From Lepidurus packardi (taxonomy: Eukaryota > Arthropoda > Branchiopoda > Notostraca > Triopsidae): DNA of 64,000 nt. The stretch is from NCBI GenBank assembly GCA_023053545.1, contig JAKZAN010000001.1, positions 10,808,565-10,872,564 of the forward strand, in the 5' to 3' direction. Numbering within the stretch: the first letter of the stretch is position 1; every line of letters begins with the position of its first letter. Below, piece by piece: positions 27,554-60,081 of the stretch. The translations under genes and the position numbers were made by a program. The notes below the pieces were generated by a model that did no database searches, was not told the origin of the DNA, and was given only the letters and a program-made list of their open reading frames with translations.

Positions 27554-28130
27554 CAGTGAAAACAGCTTTACATGAAACCGAAGTGACTGAAAGATTTTTG
27601 TGTGTTAAAATAGAATTCCTGCTGCAAATATACCTATGCATATATGCAAAACATATATATGCAAAAAAACCTAGTTAATTCAAAAAACTGTCGTGCTAAA
27701 AAGTTAATATTCAAGTTTATACTCGTACGTTGACAGTCTATACATTTTAAAGCACAAGTAATACATTTTAAAGCATTTTAACTGACTGTAAATAAAAATC
27801 AAATGTTTTGATTGCTCACAGATTCTTGGGGCGAGAAAGACAAAAGTTTGAACTTAAGTCAGGGATGTTGCTAAGGCTCTACAACCCTTCCCATTGGGAG
27901 AGGGAAACGGTAAGAAAACAAAAGTATTTTGTCGTCCAAAAATATTTTGTCGCAACAAAACTATCTTGTCGTTCTTCAAAGACGCGAAAAAAATTTTCGT
28001 GTTAAGTGGTTTTTGTTTCGTGTTAAAAGGAAAAAAAAATTAAGGAATTACAAAGCCAATTATGGACCGGAATACCATTTTGTGTTAACAGATTTTTCGT
28101 GCTAAACGGTTCGCATAAAGGGTTTCGCTG
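27554..28130 (+). mobile_element. Pogo/Tigger-like MITE family, copy 1 (about 577 bp)
   Basis: Similar over its whole length to 48094-48620. The left end is CAGTGAAAACAGCTTTACA; the right end GGTTTCGCTG is followed by TA. Shared internal blocks include CTATACATTTTAAA, CAGGGATGTTGCTAAGGCTC and AAAGTATTTTGTCG. It has no transposase frame. The outer ends are more decayed than those of copy 2. Confidence 0.7.
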
Positions 28131-29739
28131 TAGTTACTAATAAACGAAGTATGGTGGGTTTTTCGGGTCAGGTTTTTAATAATATTTTCTTGGATTATTC
28201 TATTTTCTCTTCATTACCAATACTGTTTTGAGGATAGAAGGATTAGGTTTCTTTCAGATTTATTTTACGGTCATCGTTTCAGGATATACTAATTTGTGAA
28301 ATATGGCAACGCCATAAGCCGCAGGCCTTGTGACGTCATGAACTGGATGCACGAGCGTATTTCTAAGTTTTTATAAATGTGTACTTGTGTCACTTCGTTA
28401 AAATTACTGACATATTGATAAAGCAACTATATTTAGAAACACAGATTTCTGTCTTTTATTTTCTTGGAAGGTATTAGATAAATGTCGAAAAAATCTTTGG
28501 AAAATTGAATCCAGACTTATTTTCCCCCTCGAGTTCCGTTATTTTTTTATAATAAAACTCGGTATAAGGTTGGACAGGGCCTAGCTTACCTTACTTTACA
28601 TAAACAGTATTTATAAAAATCTGACACATTTCTTGAAATTCATTTCTCGAGTAAAAATTATTTCTTTTCTATACGTGCAACTCAAGTAATATTCCTTCCA
28701 TAGCGGCAAGAAAAATACCTTTTTGAACTAGTTTTTCTGCTCCTGTTTATGGAAAACTCATTCTTTCTGCGTTCCCTTGTGAGTTTCGAATAGGAGGTGA
28801 TATTGATGTGGGGATCCCAGTGACGCACGCAACAGGCTCGTGGAATGACTAATGGTCTTGGGGAGTATTTTCTAAAAATCTGGGGATTGGGGAGTAGAGA
28901 ACACTGGGCTTTTTTACCCCTCTTCTAAAGCCGGTAGACAATTGCAATTTGTCCCACTCTAGTTTTTAGACATCTTTTGGATAGAAGAAGAAACTAAAAA
29001 GGACTTAAAAAGGACGCCTTTGGGATCGGAATAAAAAGAATACAAACCGTGAGGCATCGAGATACATAATGCAACTAGCACGATGTATACGCGGACTCCG
29101 AGCAATATAGCGGTTACAAAATAAAACATCAATAAAAAAACACATAGAACCGTGGAAATGTAGTGAAAGGGCAAAAAAAAACACAAGCTCTTCTGTCAAC
29201 ATATTCATCCTATATCGATATTGTGCATGGTGCGTTTATATGCTACTACCGGAAAGCTGAGCAATTAATTATTGCTAGCGTCATAAAGTTGGTTAGTTTT
29301 GCCATAATATTTATGATGTAGTATACAGAGGACAAGGTAGAAGCATGTATACCCATATCAGGACACCTTGATAAGGTCGCAATAAAAAGGATGGGGCCTT
29401 GACTCTGGCCAACACACAAGCTTTCCTGGATTACTTTACGCAAGGGACCCTGCCATAAAACTCGCCTTTGGTCAATTACTGGTGCTGTCTGGGAATATAG
29501 TGTTCGTATAGGTTTGACCACGTTCCCATGATCCTGTTCCCACTCTATTGATTGACTCGTTTCAAAGTATAGATCAGGAGCCTTTCAAGGAAGACAGCAC
29601 GTCTACAAGACCACACAGCCAGCAAAAATAACCTCTCCTCCCCCCTAAAATAAATAAAAAGTGCTAAGGACATAATTTGATAACTCTTCAAACTTACCCG
29701 CAACTTGCAAAAACAGGGTTAGGTGATTTTAAAGCAAAT

Positions 29740-29779
29740 CCAAGATGGCGAGTCGTCAGTCAGTTCCGCCCGCCATCTT
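29740..29779. promoter_or_regulatory. Inverted GCCATCTT motif pair
   Basis: CAAGATGGCG and CGCCATCTTG face each other about 20 bases apart. GCCAT is the core bound by YY1/Pho proteins and this form is common at promoters. No gene start could be tied to it, so the meaning is uncertain. Confidence 0.2.
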
Positions 29780-32700
29780 GTTTTTGTTTTACGCCAAAAC
29801 TAACTAGCGTGAAAGCACTGTAACAATGCTATATAGCTTTTCTTTCTTTTAGAATCTTGCCAAGGTGCTGCCACCAAAAGGACCAATTATTGGCTTCTAG
29901 GACAACAGAAAACATTCATTAATCGTCTCTGAAAAGGATTTCGTGTTCACGATCTGAGGACATAAAACCCAAACTGCCACGTGGATTATCTAGGAAATGA
30001 AATCCTTTCTCTGGTTGCTAGCTTGTGTTGCTACTAAATTATGAGGGGTAAGTTTGAGAGGCCGGCGAGCTGCTGTGTTGGAAAAAGGAACAGAGAAAAG
30101 GCCTATATTAACGTGGACCAAAAAATGGTGGAAAAGAAAAAGAGCTAGAAATGTATGATGTTAAAAGTTTGGAGCCAATCAAGCGTCAAAATTTCCCTCC
30201 GAATGGCCTGGAGGAGTAGAGATCTAACAAAATAAACAAGTCTTTCATTTCCAAAAGGCAAAAATCACAATGTAAGATGCAGTGGAAGAAGTTCTTCTGC
30301 GCTCTGGCTCTGCACTTATTCATTCGTACATAAGGGTATAGCGTTCGGAGGTTTTATAACAAGTTCTTCAGCTCTCACCCAACCCCTCTTTTTATATGCA
30401 CTGTGCAACTGCAATGGCTCCGAATGGGGTGTTACGAGCATCGCGGGTGCTCCTTCTGATGAAAATTTATAGTTTGTGGGAGAACGCGGAGAATGCCGAA
30501 CATATTCCTGCTAGAAGTAGACGAGTCTCTTGGAGCTAAAAATCTTTGTCGGCTCTCTCTCTCTCTCTGTTCTCGTCCCTCTCTCTCTCTTATCTATTTT
30601 GAGCTAAAAGCCTTTTAATGTAAACTTACCTAAGCATGTAGTACTATAGAAGTGCAACAACTGTTGCCATTTGGCTTCCTTTAGCGAAAACGTTGCCCTC
30701 ACCAAAGGTTCCAATAATTATATGCTAAGAATATATGCAAGCATTTGCCGTGGATCTAACTGACTAACTAGCAAAGCTCTTCTTTAACATGTTCTTGTTG
30801 GGCAACGTTGAATAAGAAAAGCATATCCTTTCAAGATCTTAATTAAAGTTATAAAAAAATTATCAAAATGCGCTGAAATGTGATGCATTAGATCTGTAGC
30901 CCTTCCAAGGCGCGTTTGTAAGCTATTGCCACTGTCGTGTCCCTCTCGTTTCCGTCACTTCGCAAACCAATAACTCTTAAAGAGATTTTCAGAAAAATGT
31001 AAAATTAATTCCCCTTTCTTTATATAAGACAGACTAGAAAAAATGAATGGAATATACATATATTTTATTTCGGTGAACATATTGTTCTTTAGACTTACTA
31101 AAGCCATCACCTAGATGAAATAATGAAATACAGCAATATTTAATATGAAATACTGAATAATATTGGTTATCTTTGGATAAGCATTCGGCCGGAGTAGAAG
31201 TAATCTTCCATTTGTTTTACTGGTAGGTAAACGGCTTTGGGTCCTCTGACACATTACCTTCACTAAGAAGAACAAATGCGACATCGATGAAGGGCGGGCT
31301 ATATGTCACAACCAGTTACACGTTCATTATTCCCTCGACGTAAGAGGGCAGTGCTTAGCGCGTATCGTGCCGTCAAAATGGAGGGGTGGGAAGCATAGTA
31401 AAACACGCTACATGCTTCATCCCGTATGCAGGGCCAGGTTACACACATCCCTCATTATCGTTCCATAAAACGCTTTTGCATTACCGTGTTAAAACCCTAG
31501 CAGCAATATTACTTGCTAATCTACCTTCCCTCGTCGTTGTCGTCCTCCTTCTCGTCTTCTGCTTTTTCTTCTAAATTTCACCAGCAAGATAGGTGAAATC
31601 TTCCTTCAGGGGAGTCTCCTAAGAACAATTAACATTGCTGTCATGCTCATCACGCCTTCTGGCACCTTCCTCTCCCAAGTGAGGGTGCATTTTGGGTCGA
31701 TACAGGATTTCTACCACCCTCCGCCTCCTTTCCCCGGCACAAAATTCGTCTGCTCTGTCTCCAAGAAAAAAAAGTAAAAAAATGGACCCAATAACCCCAC
31801 GCATAAACGAAAAACAAAACAACAGTAAATACAAGAAATAGGATTACTTCTTGGTATTTGGTATAATCCAACTACGCTCAAGTCACCAGTCATGTTCGAG
31901 CTAAAATAAGCCAACGAGCATGGGAAAGCCTCACTTACGCATTGAAAGACTTCTCTGTCATTCTAAGTTCTATGCCTCATTTGGACTCCCAATGCTCAAC
32001 TCGGGCAGCACCAAATCGGTGAAAAAGTGCAAACTGCGTCAGAAGAGAAATCGGGAAGAAATGAAACTGGCAGATAAAAAAGAGAAAGAAGATGTAAGCG
32101 GTTAAGTCAGGCTCACGCAATCGGATGTTGGTCTATAATCCCCTTTTTCTCGGTTGCTTTTCTGGGGAAAACAGGATCAGAAATTACGCCGCTTTTTGCA
32201 GGAATTGTATTTCTTTTGCTTTCATTTCTGAAACCCGGCATGTAATTTTCTCCTGCTTGCCAACACATTCTTTCGGTCATCTTTCCGACTAGAGCGGACA
32301 CTTTCATCCACAATATTCTTATTTTGGTATATAAAATGCCTCAATCTTTCGTGTCATGACGCGCCAACCCAAAAATGACATATTACAGGGCAGCCGCAGA
32401 ATTTTTTTTTTTTTAATAATCATAGTTTTAAGATTTCTTGCGTTTTAAGGACTAGAAACACATAGGCCTTAGTTATAATTATACTTATAAGCTTTTGCTA
32501 ATTTCCGTGTTGCAGTAATAATATTTCTTCTAGTGCTATGGTATTTCTCCTTTCTTTTAGAATTAGCCTGTGCAACGAAAAACTCATTGCAGCCCCAAAA
32601 CAAAAGGAAAATGGAATGAAGGCTGAAAGAAAAAAATTAAGCAGTAGTACAAAGGAAAGAATTTTGACAATAATTCTGGAAATTAATTTAAAACTGAAAT

Positions 32701-35410
32701 GTCCATGAAATTTTAAAAAGAGCATGAAGGCACTGTTGTCAGAAAAAAGGAAAATTAAAAAAAAATCACATTGACGTCAAGACTCCATTCTTCAACTTTG
32801 TTCGTTTTCTACAAAGGATGTCAAGTCTAATAATCTTAGGAAATAAAAAACATCAGAAAAATTAAGGTCATGAGACACTCCCAAAGTTTTGTTCAGGTGG
32901 CAAATGTGTTTGGAATTAGTGCGGGTGTTGGTGTATACGCAAGCTTTTAACGAGAGTGGGAGTTTCAGAGACCAAACTAAAACAAAACGGCGGCGTTTCT
33001 TTTCCACTCAACTTTCTTTTCTTTTCTTTACTTTACTTTCCCAAAAAGTGTTGATCTCACTTCAGAATCTTCATCTCCTTCTAATGGCGGCCTGAAGGTT
33101 CTTGGGACTTTCATATCTTGCTGACGGATCACGATCTGTCTCCATGCTTCAACTTCAATAGAGGACACTGGGGCTTGACACATGTTCCCCTTCCTCTTCA
33201 GGAGTGTAACACACACCCACACACAAAGACGGCAAAAACGTTTCCTTTTCGGTTTTTCACCACCAATGTTCCCTAAATTTAATTTCGCTTCAGCTGCAAC
33301 TTCAGTGGTCAATACACCTTGACAGGATCGGACGCTTTGAAGTCTTCGATATTGTCTTCAATGGGGGTAAAACGAATGTTGTGCATTTCCTTTTTCACTG
33401 TTTCGTTCTTTGAACTGGCTATGAGACTAAGTACGAGTTATATTATCTTGGAAAGAAACGTATTTGCTACGCTACTTTTGTGGTAAAAAGTAGGTAGCAA
33501 TTAACTGTCCTTGTTTAAAGTTCGAGCAGTCGCTTGTGCTCTACCACGTGGCGGATGCATGCAAAGCGCGGGAAAAGGGCTGGGGGACAAAGGGAGAGAG
33601 AGAGAGAGTCCGAGAACGTACACACACACACACGCGTACACACACATACAAAGGTACATAATGAGTCGCAATTATCTACCCAAACTAGTCATCCATGTCC
33701 ATATCGTTAGCAGGACGGAGAAAAGCCAGGGCCAGCAACACAATGGCCATGGATTTAATGAAGCGACGCCATTTTTGCCCGAAATGGCGGCTGTCTTGTC
33801 GCCTACGGAAGGAATTTTAATAAAATTGGATTAGGAATAGGTTATAAGATAGACTTAATTAAACATCCCAGGCAAGAAATGTTTCGAAAGTCGTAAAATT
33901 CAAAGCATTTCAAACCGATTCTTTCCAAAAGACTTAACTATTCCATTAACTTAATTAAACCACAGTATCGAAAGAATTTTGAGTTTATTGGCGCCAGATT
34001 TTGCAAACATGGCATAAGGGTGGATCAAGAAAGATTTAATTAAAGAATACTAATTCTTTTAAAGATACTTAAGTTATTTTTTAAAAAATATAGACAGGTA
34101 CGTGTTTAATTAAGTCTTGCAAGAAATAGCGCGCCAGGTGCGTCGCCAGGTTAAGAATAATGGCAAGAAATAATGAAACAGTTATTATGGCTCAGCCTTG
34201 CTTCCCAAGCGTTCCGGAAGGGAAACTCGGAAAGATTTTGCAATTAAGGCCTTGTTAATTACAAAGTTCATCATCAGACGCTGCTGATGGGCTCAGAGGG
34301 CCTGATACTTTTACACAGCAAACTTTGTTTTTGTTTTCGGAGGCGCAGAAGTAACACAAGGCAACCTATATAACTAACCAATGTAAAGCATTGAAACAGA
34401 GTATAGAACTTTGTAACCCTAATCTGCCCCCGCAAAAGTAAAAAGACGGATATCAACTTTTAATTACCCCCTCCTCTTCCTCTTTTGCTGCTGCAATATC
34501 GTTGTTCTGCTCCTGTCATCTCCTAAATTTCTGCTAACCAGCGCAGCCTTAGAAAGTAAAGTTCCTGGCTAATATATAGAGCACTAGGAGCAAACGTTCT
34601 TCGTTTCTTCCACTGGCAACTATTAGGGAAACCAAACTTAGGGAAGAAATAGTGAACAAATAACAAGAAAAAAAGTTCCGTCTAATGGGAAGAAAACCTT
34701 CAGCATGGGTAGGTAATGGGTTCATCCATCACGGGAGCCAATATTTTTTTCTAAGCTCCTCCCACTTTCCACTTCACCTTCTGTGATCTATTGTATACTG
34801 TTTTCTCTTACTTTATCCCCCCCCCTCCTTTATCCCCCGACAAAGTATAGTATCCGGCCAAGTTACTTAACGTGAACTCCAAAACTACATATTTACCCCC
34901 AACCCGTCTTTAATTAGGCTCCTCCTTTTTCTCAAAGAAATATACACTTCTCTTCGGTTTCTAAATTGAATTTCTCCCGGAATTTTTTCCAAAGGTCAGA
35001 TAAGTAATATTTAATTAGCCACCCGCTTCCTTTTCTGTTTTTAGATATTTTGAACTTTAAAGGAAAGAAAAGAAATGACGAAATCAAAAGAGTAAATTTC
35101 TTCAGAATTTCTTTCCACGTTTAGAAAATTTGCCGTTATTTTATAGTTCACTTTTAACGTATAATCCTGAACTTTTTTTGCATTTTTAGAAGGTAAGGAA
35201 AAAATACGTCTGAAGGAAGACAGATAAATAATGAGAGTAAATCCTCCGAAAACTTGTCAGCAAAAGCTATATATAATATCGATAAAATGTAGACTTTTCG
35301 GCCACAAAACAACAATTCAATTTCGAATTCGTGCGGAGAAATAGGGGGATATTTTTTGCATTAGAAGGAAAGCAATAACAAAAAAGGCAAAAGAGCCTAA
35401 AAGGGAAGAT

Positions 35411-53351
<17,941 letters not shown>

Positions 53352-56300
53352 GATGATGACATCCAAGCTCGCAAGATCTGTCAACTCGGTTTCGGCTTTC
53401 AACTCGGTTTCGGCAGCATAGTTTCAAAAAACAACAACTCTTATTTCCAAGGGATTCTTTAGCTTTCGATTCCTGCAACTGCCGCGGACACGAAACCTAC
53501 AGCAAAGCAACAAAGACACGTTAAACCCTCTAGGCATACAAATGTACGAAGTAATAAAAACGAAAACAGTCATATTGCTATTATAAACCGGAACGGGGAA
53601 AACTCCTAAAAGCGCCAGACACGTACCCGAAAGGTATTGCTAAAGTATGTCTAACATTTAATACCTGAAAAGGGTACAAAGGATTTGTAACCCTAAAGGC
53701 TAAACCATGTGGGTCTGCAGAAATACTATTTCTGCGTCTATGTACAGTTCTACCTGGGACCTCTGTCTTTTAGGTTAGAAATATAAACCATGTTCAAAGC
53801 GATAAAGACAACTATAACAGAATTTCCGAGACCATTACTAGTCAATAGCCAGACATTTCTTGGCCAGTAGTAATGTCCCCAGAAACACAGCAATTTATGG
53901 GTGAGAAGCGCTACCGCACGTCTCCCCAAAGGTGTTTTGCTTTCTCTTTCTGAAACGTAGAAACCATTTTGGACTCCTTTTACTCTTTGACGACAAACGA
54001 AGACGAGTTTCTCTCTTCCTCCATTTCTGCAGAGAATATTAGCGCCGCTGTGGAAACATAAATACCTCTCCCCTTGCTTCGTGCTCCACGTTAATAGGGG
54101 GAAAAAGGAGGAAAGAAAATCAAACGAAAAAAGAATGAAAGGGGAAGCAACAGTGGTAGCTTCCGCCCTCCATATATCGCTTTTGGGCCCTCGGGCGAAG
54201 CGCGCGAGAGCAAACTTCTTAATTTCCTGACTTGAAATCATAAAATGCGATACTACATTTCTCTTTCCCTGTTTTGTTTTCTAAGTTTTCTTTCTTTTTC
54301 ATGAATATAGAGAATCCCAAATCTCCCGCTAAAAAGCCAGTTTGAAACTTAACGACTTTGATCACTGAGCTGACGGAAGCTATTGTTCCACTTTGTTCGC
54401 CTTTGTGAACTTTGTGAACTGTTGCATAAGAAATGGCGCACAAAAGGCAACGTTCGCAACTTGCTAATTTAATAAAAATGTGAAAAAATATACTAAAAAT
54501 AAACGGTTTCAATTAGGAATGAATATTGTTACATAATAGTATCCCCCACACACACTTTTATTCAAACAAAAGCTTCACATTAAAATTCCTGTAAATTCTT
54601 AAACAGTCCCTGAGAACCCGAGAGTGACTAATGCACGCCTAGTAGGAAGTGTATCCTTAGCGCAAGGGGCTTAAATATAAATAATATGAATTGTTTATTC
54701 TGTTGGAAAAAATTGCGCGGAGAAGTTCAAACGAAACATTCGTGCAAACAAACGTTCGTGCATTCAAACATCTTATACGCACTTCAGAAAAAGGAGTAAA
54801 GCCGAACGTATTAATCTAGCCAAAAACTAGTAAAAGCTTTGGGGGACAAACAGACACTGCGAAATTACAGAAGGATTAAAAAAACGTGTGAACCTGTACG
54901 CCGAAGAAAAAGCTTTGTTTCAGTACATGGAACAAACGAGTGAGGAAAGACAAGGAGACAAAACAAAAAAAAGAGAGGGGATTTGCTTTAATCCGAGCAT
55001 TGACGCTACCTTACATAGAGCGCTTTACTATGCGAGTCCCGCGACTTTTCGTCACTCTCTTGTTAAATGAGTTTTTAATGAGCTGCTATCCCATTTTCCA
55101 AGAGTGCCGCGGAGAGGGGTAAAATATATCCCCTCTTTTGTCTCTGTTCTTTTGCTCGTTGGCAGTCTGATATTAAAAAAATAAAAATAAAAAAGATGAG
55201 TCATTAATGGAGAGTGAGTCGCAGATGATCAACACCCTCGACACCCTAAGTGTAAGCATAGGCATACTCCCAAGGCTTTTCTTAAGGAACATATTGCTAA
55301 GCATTCCTGGGACGAAAAATCCAAACCATTAATTTCTTACATACAATATTTGATAACTTTCGCAACATTAAAAAATGAGAAAAAAAGATAATTATGCCTT
55401 CCAGAAATATCCATAAGTTGTTGAATTTATATACAAAAAGTGCTTAAATATCGTACCAATATGAAATATTTACGGAACCGATCGCAAACGGTTAAACGTC
55501 CACTCTGCAGAAGTGGAGATAAATTCTGTAGAAGTGGAGATAAATTCTGCAGAAATAATCTCTAACACCGTAGAGAAAGCTTCAAATAGATATATTAGAT
55601 GGACATATAAACCAGTTGCTCAATTTATTATAGAGAAATTGCAACAATATTGAAATATAATATAGCCCAACCGCTTCTGTTGGGGTTAGTGGGGCATTTT
55701 TTTTTGGCTCTCTTCATTAACTTCCCCTCACCCTCCTCATGTAATACTAATATTGCAGTAATGCTATATAATAATAAACATAGCTGTAGCCGTTGATGAT
55801 GCCCGTTTGGTTCGATTTCCGTTAGACATTACAACGGCTCAGTAGCGTAAAGGGCCCCCGGCAGTCATAAAAACATAGAAGCCATCCAATTAAAAACTCG
55901 ATTAACCTTTAATGCATAAAGGCAAGCACTATATGGCGTAGAAATAAGCTTAGAGACTCGTTAATTCAGAAAGCTATAAGACGTCAAAGGAAGGGCATTA
56001 ATGTTGCATAAGGTCGTTAATAATCCCAAGTAGGATCAGTAGATCATATTGTCCCTAAGCTAACAGTTTATGCAGGAATAAGAAAGCTGCTTATTACTGC
56101 CGCAGTAACATAAAAAACTTTTGCAAACCTGGCTCTTTACCAACTTTGATTATTACGAACATTCTCACTTTTAGGGCTGTGAATAGGCAAAACTAGCTAG
56201 AAATTTGGCACAGAATTAACTTCTCTAACGAAGGCACGAGAATTCAATCCGCAGAAATTCACGTTAAACTAAAGAGATAAATTCTAAGTAGTAACAAATT

Positions 56301-57369
56301 AATATATACATAACACAGACTTATCTAAAAGGATCCACAACATTAACATGCCTTACAGAAACTTACAAAAATGTCGAAAAAAACAAGGAAACAGCTGCAG
56401 TAATAATGCTCAAACTAATCTTTACTTGGTGAAATATTCCGAATTAAACTAGTTTTTCCAATGGCTAAACCCTAAATCACCCAGAAAGAGTCAGACATAA
56501 TTTAATTTCTTAGGAAAGCCATGTTTCCAGGCAGTTATAACACTCAACACGCCGCCATCAGAACCCAAAGAATCATTGAGACACTTTTTTTCCCCCACCA
56601 AATGGAATAACAACTAATCTCCATCAAACTCCCTAAGGCGACGCTCCGTCGACACCCCAAACGCACGGAATCCTTCCCTTAAAAAAAAATCCTCCACCGT
56701 TGTAAAAAGGTTATTCATAAGAAGAAATTCCACATTTCCTGTCCCTGACTTTTAGGAGCACAAAAAGCCTTTCAATTTGCCTTGGCGGAGAGTAAAAGGA
56801 CAGTATACACGTTAGAGCTGACCCGAGGGTATAGCAATTCGGTTATAAGCAGACGTTTACTCCAAGCAGGCAATTAAGGTGGATCCCCCCCCCCCCCCCT
56901 TCCCCCACCTCTTAAAGTTCCCCACAACCAGACTGTTTTGGTTCGTGTCTGGCGGTGCCTGCCATGCTCCCAGAACCTTGGGTTTGGGGCTCCCAAAAAC
57001 GGATCAACATACACATAAGAACTGCCCGCATTGTAGGTGTCAGTTATAGTACTTCAGTATTGTTAAGCCCGGCAGAATTCAGGCTTTAGGAAGGCCAAAG
57101 GAAATACAGACGGGTTAGGAAGCATCATTTAGTACCCCACAATGCAGGTTCCTTCTTTTCCAAAGAAAAGCGCCAAAAAAATAAACTGTGGGTTACGCAA
57201 AAAGTCATCCCGAATGACTAGTCTTCTCCTCATCCAGAGCAGCCCGTTAGAGCTTCCGTGTGCTGGCTTCATTAATCAAATTCTTGCACCCTAATTCTTG
57301 GCATTTCGGGTCGCACGGCGCCCTACTTGTACTTGAAGTAATTTCCGATACATGCAAAAGAAAACGTTT

Positions 57370-57498
<129 letters not shown>

Positions 57499-58588
57499 GG
57501 AGCATGTGGAAGAAATAAAGAGTGTTTTTTTGTAGATATATGGACCTATTGAGGGATTAAAAGGGAGACTTTTACTCTTTTTTTTCTTTTTTTTTTAGGA
57601 AAGCTAGCGACCTAAAAGGTGTGGAGGCGGAACGTGACCTATAACTTGAGCTGACGGCTTTCGGAAAAACTCGGAGGAGGCAAAAAACCGAGTCATAGTT
57701 ATAACGCAAGTCATGCCATTTCTGCATGTCAGGCCTTTTTTTAAACACAAAAATAAGCTTGATCACGAAGCGTTTCAACGTGTTTTTACAACGTACGATT
57801 ACAACAGCTATAGGCATGTCTGCAGTAACGGGAATCCCGGTTTCCCATAGGTTTAGAAATAGTTAAACAAAGGAAAGGTATGAAAGACTGATACGATAAG
57901 TGTTCGGTGCTAGAAATGTACGAAAAAACCTGCTATCTTCCAGAAATAATAAAATTTAGCCTATTAACTGAAGTAATAACTACTAAACTGGGCAACGACT
58001 GAAGTAAGAATCTAAAAGTTTTGGTTGTGCCCCAATGGCAATGACTGAACACAATAATCTTGGTTTAGATAGAAGAAATGCTAGAAGTAGTATACTACTA
58101 CCGTATTAGGAGAAATAGTTGAGGTGCAGGAAGAACTATTTTTACAGCTAAGTGTAATGTGCTTTTGTAAACATACATTATAGCGAAAGAAATTAGGTCC
58201 GAGTGCTGTAGTGTCAAGTGGACTATTACTGCAGTAATATTTGGAAAATTAAAAAAGTATGACTGCAGTAACCTTAAGAACCCAAGAGATGGTTATCGAA
58301 GGACGCTTTAGAAAGAAACTCCTTCCACTTAAACGATGTTGCAAGAGTTGTAGCGCACCAAATGAAAGAACTAGCAAAACCCTAAGTTTACTCGCAGCCC
58401 TCCCTCCCTATCCTTACCCTCCTCTCCTTTTCCCATCAGTTTTAACCCTGTATGGACCAAGATGAGGTATAATACCTTCCCTTGTCCACTAACCTGTTTT
58501 ACTTGTTCGCCAATTTTAACAATATATTGTAATCACCGCAACTGAGAATAAAGAACCATCAACAGGCGGAAGCCTACGATGGATTTAG

Positions 58589-58624
58589 ATTTAAAAAAAA
58601 AATAAAAAAAAAAAAAAAAAAAAG
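58589..58624. repeat. A-run, possible retroposed tail
   Basis: About 35 bases, nearly all A, with GAGAATAAAGAACC some 40 bases earlier. This resembles the 3' end of a retroposed transcript. The body upstream is not recognised. Confidence 0.35.
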
Positions 58625-60072
58625 AGTTGTAGCAACATTACTACAGCAGAAATGTTAAGTTTGCATGCAAATCGTTTCCATTAACAGAACGTTGGCACGT
58701 TCTCCGTCAAGCCCAGCGAGCCATTTAAGGGCCAATGAAAAAAAACTCCCGTGATTCAACACGGACAACTTAAAACTACTAATGGTAGTACTAATAACCC
58801 CAGTTAAACGCTTTTTATCGCGGAAAAGTTAGTATTTATATAAATAAGAGGGTGTATAACTCCCTCTTTCTCCTTTAGGAAAAGGACTAAGCTGCTGTAG
58901 TACCACACCGCATGCCAAAGTAATTTGCGTCATTTACGTGCGAGTTAACCATTACGACTGACTATACGGACATACATACCCACGAAAAGGCTCTTGGTCT
59001 AATAAAAATGTGGGGCTTTCTTGCAAATAGTGTTCCGTCGCCCTTTCCATCCCTCCTCTCTCGCCACACTTACCAATTGCGCCATATAAAAACCCACGCT
59101 GAAATATCCCCTCTGCAGATTTGTGCAGAAAAGTTCCTTCTCTCCCTCAAGGACCTTTTCCCTTATGCTCTGACGAAAAAAAGGGGCCGGAAATAACGAG
59201 CTGAAGCACAAGTACTGAGCAATTCAAAAACTGGGCAGCTTTGAGAGAGCCCAACCAAGCGATTAAGAAATAAAAGCCAATTCCTATCGTATCCTATTGC
59301 GATTTTTTTTTCTCTTTGTAGGTCTGACGGATGGAGGAAAGCAGTGAACTTTTTTCATCATGTGTTCCCTTTTTGGCAAAATAAAAGGAGGGGTTTCACG
59401 CATGAGCACAAGACCAAATGAGCCGGTATAAAACATCCCCTTATTCTGCAGTACAACTGTATGAAACATAAATTTCAAGAAAGTCTTGTATTTTTCCAGA
59501 TAATTCTAGTTTCTAAAAAATAATCCTTTCTTCAAATATATGATCAACTCTTTAAAATCCTCTATTTCTGCAAGTATAACAAAAATATCCCGTATTGGTG
59601 CTGCATAACTGCACACGGTTAAGAAATCGTCCTTCCAAAAAGGCCTCATCCAAAAGCTGTAGATCTAAAGGGAAATGGTTGGACGGTAAGCATTTTGGCG
59701 AAAAGATAAATGGATCCTCTTTTGTGGAGGACGAAGCATATGTCTGGACTTGAAGCAAGAAACAGGAAAGCCGACACAAGAAAAACCAAATAAGACATTT
59801 ACAAGTCCAAGAGAGTTGGAACAGGACAGCAAAAATATCGTCCCACAACATTTGGATCACTTAGAGAAAGTTGGAAGGGTACAGCAGTTTCTGGCTTGTT
59901 TAGGTCCCTCTAACTAAAGTGGAAGCCACAAGTTTGCGTCAGCAGAGGCCTAAAAGTTTACACCATGCGTCAGTAGGCGATCGTGAGTAAAGGATGTGGA
60001 GTTACAGAGTAAAAGTGAGACACAGTGGCTGAGAGAGCAAAGATTTTTTATTTCTTTTTTTAGTTCCTCGGG

Positions 60073-60081
60073 TATATAAGG
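60073..60081 (+). promoter_or_regulatory. TATA-box-like element
   Basis: TATATAAGG followed by GC-richer DNA, with an ATG about 95 bases downstream (CAGTCATGAATTACC). It has the spacing of a TATA promoter with a short leader, but the frame closes after about 20 codons and no gene is identified. Confidence 0.2.

Larger units (their letters stand above)
25841..35410. other. Gene-poor 9.6-kb stretch between TMA7 and the Dpr-like gene
   Basis: I find no recognisable protein. Frames such as 31920-32105 (basic, GKPHLRIERLLCHSKF) are short and unmatched. Contents: a pogo-like element (27554-28130), CT runs (27140, 30560), a GA run then an AC run (33595-33650), and an inverted AAGATGGCG/CGCCATCTT pair (29740-29779). 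Confidence 0.5.

Noticed and set aside
31920-32105. 61-codon basic frame ending near a GTAAGC donor-like site
   Set aside because: No family match and no partner exon; too weak to annotate.
33595-33834. 107-codon frame starting upstream of GA and AC runs
   Set aside because: Its middle is the microsatellite (Tyr-Thr-His repeats); nothing recognisable follows.
53750-54241. 163-codon minus-strand frame upstream of the Dpr-like signal exon
   Set aside because: No domain or splice link to the Dpr-like exons is visible. It could be 5' leader, but I cannot support a protein.
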